Below, in pieces: positions 14,378-19,480 of a DNA stretch of 19,480 nucleotides. The stretch is from Candidatus Woesearchaeota archaeon. GTDB lineage: Archaea; Nanobdellota; Nanobdellia; Woesearchaeales; WJKL01. Numbering within the stretch: the stretch's first letter is position 1; each line of letters begins with the position of its first letter. The position numbers and the translations under genes are program-made. The notes beneath the pieces are model-generated. The model searched no databases. It saw only the letters and a list, made by a program, of their open reading frames with translations, and was not told the DNA's origin. The stretch is taken from contig WJKL01000099.1 in assembly GCA_014729145.1 (NCBI GenBank), forward strand, positions 1 through 19,480, written 5' to 3'.

Positions 14378-16532
14378 TTTTAAAATCCGGCTCTAATTCG
14401 CTCCTGTATAAGTTGGAATATTCCTGAATCTTCCCTATCGCTCTTGTTTCCCCTGCCTTGGTAGGAAGTGATGGAGCTATTGTATAAAAAATTATCTCAT
14501 TATCATCATATAGGTCGGTTTCATTAATTATAAAATATCTGTTTAAGTTGTTTAAGATAGCTCCTCCGCTTGGATAGCTTTCATTAAAAGGTATTGCAGG
14601 AATAGTATATTCATCAGGCCCTCCAAAGAGATCATTCCAGAATCCTCCGCTGACCTCTTTTTTCTCTCTTGGGATTATGTAAGGCTCTTCAAAATAAAGT
14701 ATGTTTGTTATGTCAACTTCATATTTTCCAGGAACAAGCCTCATTGTAGGTGGGCTGGTCTGGTTTCCCCAATAAATAGCTGCAGTGGAAATATCTTCTT
14801 CTCCAGGAGTCTGCTTTATCTTTCTGATATTGACAATGGATTGTTCAACATCCGGCGCAAAATCAAGATTTACTGGATTAAATGCTATTTGTTTGTTTTT
14901 TAAAGAATACGGCCATTTTTGTACTTTTATTTCTTTTTCCATATATGGGTAAGCTTTCAGTGTTCCCAGACTATTTCTCAGGTCAAGTTCTGCAGTTAAA
15001 AATTGAGCAGGAATAAAGTAGTTATATTTTGTAAATGATATTATTCCTTCAATACATGGAGGGAATTTTTCAATAAAGTTTCCATTCTGGTCTGTTTTTC
15101 CTATGAAACAGCTGTCTTCACCGCAGGCATATGTTACTCCAACATCTTCAAGCGGTTCCCCAGTAACTGCATTTATTATATTAAAGGTGATGTTTCCGCT
15201 GTTTCTTTGGTTTAGATTGCAGAAAAGAGATTCCTGAAATGTTGAACCTCCTTCTGTAAACTGGAAATTTGAATCAATGGGCCTGTTATTTCTTAGGTTT
15301 CCTTCAAGTGCAAATCTAAAGGAATAGCCTTTGTTGTTGAATGCTGAGGGATCTGTTATAGTAATCAAAGAAGGAAAAGAAAGGTCATAGTTTGTCTTGT
15401 ATTCCTGCATTCCGCTTGGAAAGAACCAGAAAGTCATAGACTGAGGTTTTATTATTCCGCCGCTTCCTGCATTGAAATAAGTTGGCCAGCCAAGATAATC
15501 AAACCTTATTTCCAGATCATCGTAGCTCCTGTTAAGGTTAACAGGTATTTCCATTCCGTAGATGTGTTCTTTTAGCGGATTGTTAGGGTATGCTCTTCTT
15601 TCATAGTTTAAAGTATAAGGAACCTGAAGTCCTGGAATATAAGTCATAAGCATCGATTCTAGATCTTTTTTTACTTTTTGTACAGACCAAATTGTTCCTC
15701 CCCCCATTTCAAAAGTCATCTCTGATGAAGGGGGCAGCATATTTTCGTCAAGCCCCTGAAAATATGCAATTACGTTTATGGCCTGCTGCTCAAGGAAAGA
15801 GCTGTTCATCTGGGAGTTTGTTATCTCAGTTGCAAACTCATATATTTTTCTTAAATTTAAAGGAAGAGAAACATAAAACTGCTCTATATCTGTTCTTGCC
15901 TGTTCTGTCTGAACTTCAATAGGGTATTCAACATAAACACTTATATCATTTCTTCCTACAACAGCTGTTGCAGAAGGTCTTCCTTTTGTCTCTATCTCAT
16001 ATCCCTGATCTTCAAAAGCAGAGAAATCTAAGCAGTCATCAAGATTGTCCAGTACATAGTTTCTTACTTGAGATTCCATTGTATTTCCTGTCCCTTTCAG
16101 TTCAGGTCTTTGAGAATTGAACTCACATGGAATATCACTTCCACAATTATTTTGGGATTCAAGATACCACCAATAAGGTACTTTTATGTCTGAATTAGAA
16201 AAAAGAGAAACCCCATAGGTTTCAGTCGGATTTATATCAGGGATAGATATACCTGCTGATTCCAGATTAACATAACCTCCCTGGTTGCCAAGTTTTCGAA
16301 GAGCTTCTTCTGCTTTCTGGAAAACACATTCTTCTATATAATCTTTGACTGGAATAGCCTGTGCAGGAACATCCTCTATTACAGGAATAACAGGAATTTC
16401 TTCTCTAACAGTTATGTATCTAAAATAAAAAACTCCAGAAGCGACAAGCAGAACTAAAATACCCACAATAATAAATACTGTTATTTGTGCTTTTTTTCCT
16501 TTAAAAATATCTCTAAGACCTCTTTTTTCCAC
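14364..16532 (-). CDS. Single-pass surface protein with prepilin-like N terminus (copy A of anchor protein)
   Basis: 722 residues from GTG at 16532, with an AGAGGGG site upstream. The N terminus has a short basic leader, then KGKKAQITVFIIVGILVLLV, one membrane helix at about 16-38; KKA|Q resembles an archaeal prepilin cleavage site. The exterior part aligns with the 637-residue protein at 2997-4910, with six matching cysteines. Residues about 446-500 (NAVTGEPLEDVGVTYACGED, then TDQNGNF) look like a carboxypeptidase-regulatory-type beta-sandwich with a C470-x4-C475 pair. It is first of six genes in one direction and overlaps its giant partner by 14 bases. The family is unnamed to me; a membrane-anchored component of a surface assembly is inferred. 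Confidence 0.88.
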   Translation of the reverse strand: MEKRGLRDIFKGKKAQITVFIIVGILVLLVASGVFYFRYITVREEIPVIPVIEDVPAQAIPVKDYIEECVFQKAEEALRKLGNQGGYVNLESAGISIPDINPTETYGVSLFSNSDIKVPYWWYLESQNNCGSDIPCEFNSQRPELKGTGNTMESQVRNYVLDNLDDCLDFSAFEDQGYEIETKGRPSATAVVGRNDISVYVEYPIEVQTEQARTDIEQFYVSLPLNLRKIYEFATEITNSQMNSSFLEQQAINVIAYFQGLDENMLPPSSEMTFEMGGGTIWSVQKVKKDLESMLMTYIPGLQVPYTLNYERRAYPNNPLKEHIYGMEIPVNLNRSYDDLEIRFDYLGWPTYFNAGSGGIIKPQSMTFWFFPSGMQEYKTNYDLSFPSLITITDPSAFNNKGYSFRFALEGNLRNNRPIDSNFQFTEGGSTFQESLFCNLNQRNSGNITFNIINAVTGEPLEDVGVTYACGEDSCFIGKTDQNGNFIEKFPPCIEGIISFTKYNYFIPAQFLTAELDLRNSLGTLKAYPYMEKEIKVQKWPYSLKNKQIAFNPVNLDFAPDVEQSIVNIRKIKQTPGEEDISTAAIYWGNQTSPPTMRLVPGKYEVDITNILYFEEPYIIPREKKEVSGGFWNDLFGGPDEYTIPAIPFNESYPSGGAILNNLNRYFIINETDLYDDNEIIFYTIAPSLPTKAGETRAIGKIQEYSNLYRSELEPDFKNETQ

Positions 16533-16539
16533 TAATTAT

Positions 16540-16585
16540 CCCCTCTTTAGGATAATTTGATGTTTTGATTTATAAAAGTTTCTAT
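16540..16585 (-). promoter_or_regulatory. Promoter and Shine-Dalgarno of the six-gene envelope cluster
   Basis: On the minus strand GAAACTTTTATAAATC (about 16568-16583) matches an archaeal BRE plus TATA box. AGAGGGG at 16540-16546 is a strong Shine-Dalgarno 7 bases before the GTG. The expected transcription start, about 25 bases past the TATA centre, falls near 16549, giving a very short leader. Confidence 0.55.
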
Positions 16586-16624
16586 AATATTAGATATATT
16601 TTTTTGCTTCTTGTTAATGATAGT

Positions 16625-16640
16625 AAAATATTTTAAACAG
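16625..16640 (+). promoter_or_regulatory. TATA-like element for the divergent gene
   Basis: AAAATATTTTAAAC at about 16625-16638 is centred some 29 bases before the ATG at 16661. That spacing fits a leaderless archaeal transcript; no Shine-Dalgarno is visible. The match is moderate in AT-rich DNA. Confidence 0.4.
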
Positions 16641-16660
16641 TGTGTGTTTTCCATTGTATA

Positions 16661-17437
16661 ATGGTTAATAGAAATCTTGTATCATATATCAAACAACAGA
16701 TCAATGCAGGCTATGATATAAATACTATAAGGAATTTTCTCATCAGAAACGGCTATAATAAAAAAGAGATTGATGAAGCTGTTGATTATACTTATAAAAG
16801 AAAGAAAGGAATTTCACTGCCTATAATAATAGGGCTGATACTTGTTTTGATAGTTATAATCTTTGGTGTTTTTTTGATGATTGGAGGTGAAGAGGAAACA
16901 CCAATTGAAACAACAGAGATAATACCTGAAGAAGAAATATCTGAACCTGGAGAAACGATCAGTGAAGAGGAAACTTTTGAAGAAGAAGAGGAAGGACAAG
17001 AAGCCTTTGTTCCTGAAGAGACAACAGATGAAGAAGAACAGCCTGAAACATTATGCGGAAATAATATCTGTGATTTTGGAGAAAATTATCTGAATTGTGC
17101 TAGGGATTGCGAGCCTGTTGAAAGTTCTCCTGCATCTGCCCAAGAAGATGGTGTCCTTTTCAGGGGGGAGATGATAGAAAGAGTAATAGCATTGTCAAGC
17201 AGCCCAAGCAAGGCTGCCGGTTTTTGTGCTGATCAGGATTTAGAGATAGACAGGGACATCTGCTATGACAATCTTGCAGAGGCATCCCAGGAAAGCAGCT
17301 GGTGTGAAAATATTGTTGATGAAAACAGAAGAGACGGATGTTATGCTGAATTTGTATTGAACGGAGATTATACTATTTGTGATAAATTAACAAACAAATA
17401 TCTTAAAGAAAGCTGTTATAATTTAAGAGCTATATAA
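16661..17437 (+). CDS. Single-pass membrane protein with CGNxxCDxGENxxNC motif and three C-x11-CY repeats
   Basis: 258 residues from ATG at 16661; an in-frame GTG at 16640 would add 7 residues but has less support. Residues 1-45 form a small helical domain (VSYIKQQINAGYDINTIRNF) that looks UBA-like and should be cytoplasmic. A membrane helix lies at about 52-75 and a strongly acidic Glu-rich linker at 77-130. CGNNICDFGENYLNCARDC at 132-150 is a motif common in archaeal and bacterial surface proteins. The C terminus has three repeats of C-x11-C-Y (C189/C201, C215/C227, C240/C252) with a 25-26 residue period. It is transcribed divergently from the envelope cluster and may be related to it in function; the role itself is not recognised. 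Confidence 0.85.
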   Translation: MVNRNLVSYIKQQINAGYDINTIRNFLIRNGYNKKEIDEAVDYTYKRKKGISLPIIIGLILVLIVIIFGVFLMIGGEEETPIETTEIIPEEEISEPGETISEEETFEEEEEGQEAFVPEETTDEEEQPETLCGNNICDFGENYLNCARDCEPVESSPASAQEDGVLFRGEMIERVIALSSSPSKAAGFCADQDLEIDRDICYDNLAEASQESSWCENIVDENRRDGCYAEFVLNGDYTICDKLTNKYLKESCYNLRAI

Positions 17438-17503
17438 ATTTCTGATATTTTATAGTTTTTCCAAAAGACTTTTGTTTTCTACTTGCACTCAAAAACCAGA
17501 ACC

Positions 17504-17535
17504 TTTTTATACACGTAAACATACACGTATGTTTA
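17504..17535 (+). promoter_or_regulatory. vapBC promoter and operator
   Basis: TTTTTATAC at 17504-17512 is a TATA box about 29 bases before the ATG, so the transcript is probably leaderless. Between them lies an inverted repeat with 9-base arms, TAAACATAC (17516-17524) and GTATGTTTA (17527-17535). A direct repeat ATACACGTA at 17509-17517 and 17521-17529 overlaps it. The location covers the expected transcription start, as in autorepressed toxin-antitoxin operons. Confidence 0.55.
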
Positions 17536-17536
17536 T

Positions 17537-17764
17537 ATGACAACCAAAACCCTAACTATAATGGAAGATGCATACAAACTTTTGAAGAAGAACAAAAAGA
17601 AGGATGAAAGCTTTTCAGAAGAGATAAGAAGGATATTTTCCAAGAAAAAGAAGAAAAGCCTTAAGGATTTTTTTGGAATCTTAAGTGAGAAAGAAGGAGA
17701 AGAGATGTTGAAAGAATTAGAAAAGTCAAGGAAAACAGATATGAAACTGGAAAAAAACAGATGA
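17537..17764 (+). CDS. vapB: VapB-family antitoxin
   Basis: 75 residues. The N-terminal half (TKTLTIMEDAYKLLKKNKKK, then DESFSEEIRRIF) matches archaeal VapB-like antitoxins (PF02697 type, ribbon-helix-helix-like), which bind DNA and their own promoter. The Lys-rich C-terminal half is expected to wrap the toxin. The stop codon overlaps the start of the PIN-domain gene in an ATGA arrangement. A palindrome and direct repeat just upstream fit autoregulation. Identification rests on sequence character plus the adjacent toxin. Confidence 0.85.
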   Translation: MTTKTLTIMEDAYKLLKKNKKKDESFSEEIRRIFSKKKKKSLKDFFGILSEKEGEEMLKELEKSRKTDMKLEKNR

Positions 17765-18147
17765 AATTATTAGATACTACTTTTTTAATAGATATATTAA
17801 GAGGAAAAGAAGAGACCAAGAAAATATTAGAGAGTAATGAACAGATGCTGACTACTCAAATAAATATGTATGAGGTAATTAAAGGACTGTTTCTGAAAAA
17901 TATAACCTCTTCCAAATTTGCATCAGTTATGAAAATATTTGAAAATATCAGAGTTTTAAGTTTTGATAATGATGCTGTGATCAAATCTGCAGAGATTTAT
18001 TCTAATTTTACAAAAAAAGGGCTGGAGATACATAATTTTGATTGTATGATTGCAGGGATTGCTTTGGCTAATAACATTAATAAGATTGTTACAAGGAATA
18101 AAGAGCATTTTAAGAGAATAAAAGAGATTAAGGTAGAGAATTATTGA
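17761..18147 (+). CDS. vapC: VapC-family PIN-domain ribonuclease toxin
   Basis: 128 residues, the normal length for a VapC toxin. PIN-domain acidic residues are visible: D5 in LLDTTFLIDIL, E38 in NMYEVIKG and D94 in HNFDCMIAGIA. The last motif reads TRNKEHF, with N113 conserved and His116 where many VapCs have Asp. VapC proteins are Mg-dependent endoribonucleases that cut tRNA or rRNA and are blocked by VapB. The gene ends one base before the convergent MetRS stop codon. Confidence 0.92.
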   Translation: MKLLDTTFLIDILRGKEETKKILESNEQMLTTQINMYEVIKGLFLKNITSSKFASVMKIFENIRVLSFDNDAVIKSAEIYSNFTKKGLEIHNFDCMIAGIALANNINKIVTRNKEHFKRIKEIKVENY

Positions 18148-18148
18148 T

Positions 18149-19480
18149 TTATTTTACTTTCTTAAACAAAATCTCAGGTTTGCCAATCTTGTGATTTTTT
18201 AATTCAAAATTTAAGTCATCCCAATTTAAGTCTTTAAGATTTAATTGCTTCTGCAGGTTTTTAGATGCTTCAGGCATTATTGGCTGCAGTAATATAGATA
18301 GGTTCTTTGCAAGGTTTACACATGTTCCCAGGACGTCTTGTGAACTTTCCTTGTTTTTCCAGGGCTCTTTTTTCTGGAAATATTGGTTTCCTAAAGCAGA
18401 AACTGCAAATATTAATTCTATTGCTTTCTTGAGATCGTATTCCTCATATGCTTTTTTGATCTCATCGAACTTCGCAGTTATCTCTGTGATCACATCGTCT
18501 TCATCTATGTTTTTTATCTCTGAACTGTAGTTTTTTTCTGTAAAGGACAGAACACGATAGCAGAAATTTGAGAAATTTCCAGCAAGCTCTGTGTTCAGCT
18601 TCTGCTGGACAAGCTTTTCTGAATATTCTCCGTCTCCGTCTTTAGGCATAGAACTTAGTATGTAAAACCTGAACTGGTCTGTTCTGTATTTATTTATCTG
18701 CTCAAAAGGCTCTATAACATTGCCTGTTGATTTACCCATCTTTGTTCCTTTGCTTAATACCCAGCCGTGAACAAATAAATTTTTTGGAAGAGGAATTTCA
18801 GCTGAGATTAACATTGCAGGCCAGAAAGCTGCGTGGAACCTTAGGATATCTTTTCCTATTACATGACAGTCAGCAGGCCAGTGTTTCTTGAATCTTTCCT
18901 GGTCTGTTCCATAGCCTATTCCTGTGATGTAATTGGACAGAGCATCGCACCAGACATACATATTTTGAGAATCATCTCCAGGCACTGGGATTCCCCACGG
19001 CAAAGTTGTTTTTGGCCTTGAGAAAGAAATATCTTTTGCATTTTCCAGAAAAGACAATATCTCATTTTTTCTTATTTCAGGAACAACCTTGTATTTATCT
19101 GTCTTAATTTTTTCAATGACCTGGTCTTTGTATTTTGAAAGCTTAAAGAAATAATTTTCCTCTTCAACTGTTTCTATCTCTCTAGTGGGGTGCTCAGGAC
19201 ATTTTCCATTCACAAGTTCTTTTTCTGTTTTGAATGCTTCGCAGCCAGTACAGTAAAGCCCCTGGTATTTTTTCTTGTAGATATCCCCTGATTTGACCAG
19301 CTCCTCCCAAAGTTTTATTGCTCCGGGATAATGGTTTTTTTCATCTGTGGTTCTTATAAAATTATCATAATCTATGTTTAAGAGTTTGTAAAGGTCCTTG
19401 AATACTTTGACATTTTCATCCAGAAATTCCATTACTTCTTTTTTTTGTTTTTTTGCTGTCTGCCAGTTTTTAGTTCCGTG
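18149..19480 (-). CDS. metG: Methionyl-tRNA synthetase, N terminus beyond window
   Basis: 443 residues are visible; the frame stays open to the right edge and begins HGTKNWQ, which matches the DEHGT segment after the HIGH motif, so the catalytic N terminus is missing. Visible marks of class Ia MetRS are the zinc-binding insert C77-x2-C80 ... C94-P-E-H97, VWCDALSNYITGIGY, VIGKDILRFHAAFWPAML, and LSKGTKMGKSTGNVI, where the signature KMSKS is KMGKS (visible residues 247-251). The C-terminal helical anticodon-binding domain is present and the protein ends IGKPEILFKKVK without a fused tRNA-binding (EMAPII-like) domain. It charges tRNA-Met with methionine in the cytoplasm. Convergent with vapC. Confidence 0.95.
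   Translation of the reverse strand, partial: HGTKNWQTAKKQKKEVMEFLDENVKVFKDLYKLLNIDYDNFIRTTDEKNHYPGAIKLWEELVKSGDIYKKKYQGLYCTGCEAFKTEKELVNGKCPEHPTREIETVEEENYFFKLSKYKDQVIEKIKTDKYKVVPEIRKNEILSFLENAKDISFSRPKTTLPWGIPVPGDDSQNMYVWCDALSNYITGIGYGTDQERFKKHWPADCHVIGKDILRFHAAFWPAMLISAEIPLPKNLFVHGWVLSKGTKMGKSTGNVIEPFEQINKYRTDQFRFYILSSMPKDGDGEYSEKLVQQKLNTELAGNFSNFCYRVLSFTEKNYSSEIKNIDEDDVITEITAKFDEIKKAYEEYDLKKAIELIFAVSALGNQYFQKKEPWKNKESSQDVLGTCVNLAKNLSILLQPIMPEASKNLQKQLNLKDLNWDDLNFELKNHKIGKPEILFKKVK

Noticed and set aside
17438..17503. T-rich stretches after the C-x11-CY gene as a terminator
   Set aside because: Short T runs (TTTTT, TTTTGTTTTC) occur but are common in this AT-rich sequence; there is no stem and no distinctive U-tract to support a specific call.

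Overview
The window looks like a piece of an AT-rich archaeal chromosome, most likely from a small-genome DPANN lineage (Woesearchaeota or Pacearchaeota type). This is inference from gene character: very large secreted proteins with Cys-rich and Ig-like regions, membrane proteins beginning KKRGQVTIFII, archaeal TATA/BRE-like promoters with leaderless or very short leaders, and VapBC and MNT/HEPN toxin-antitoxin pairs. The only housekeeping gene is a methionyl-tRNA synthetase cut by the right edge. No tRNA, rRNA, CRISPR array or insertion sequence was seen.

Layout. 1-4910 (minus): a 637-residue single-pass surface protein followed, with a 4-base stop/start overlap, by a giant secreted protein that runs off the left edge after 1000 codons. 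4911-5135: short AT-rich gap. 5136-6196 (minus): winged-helix/nucleotidyltransferase fusion plus HEPN protein, a toxin-antitoxin-like pair behind a 32-base near-perfect palindrome. 6240-16532 (minus): six tightly packed genes. In transcription order these are a 722-residue single-pass surface protein, a 1030-residue Ig-like/Cys-rich secreted protein, a secreted HEEHH putative metallopeptidase, a small lipoprotein, a 919-residue TPR-containing secreted protein and a six-helix membrane protein. 16661-17437 (plus): a divergent single-pass protein with a CGNNICDFGENYLNC-type motif and three C-x11-CY repeats. 17537-18147 (plus): VapBC. 18149-19480 (minus): MetRS, convergent with vapC and separated from it by one base.

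How the genes work together. The main signal is that the first two genes of the six-gene cluster (722 aa + 1030 aa) and the pair at 1-4910 (637 aa + over 1000 aa) are diverged copies of the same two-gene module. The anchor proteins share a prepilin-like N terminus, six alignable cysteines and several sequence blocks. The giant partners share a C-terminal signature, C-x6-TG-x5/6-C-x8-C-x11/15-PWTG. With the protease, lipoprotein, TPR protein and polytopic membrane protein, this looks like a cell-envelope assembly of unknown function, possibly a surface complex or attachment structure. I recognise no characterised system that matches it. The MNT/HEPN pair sits between the two module copies.
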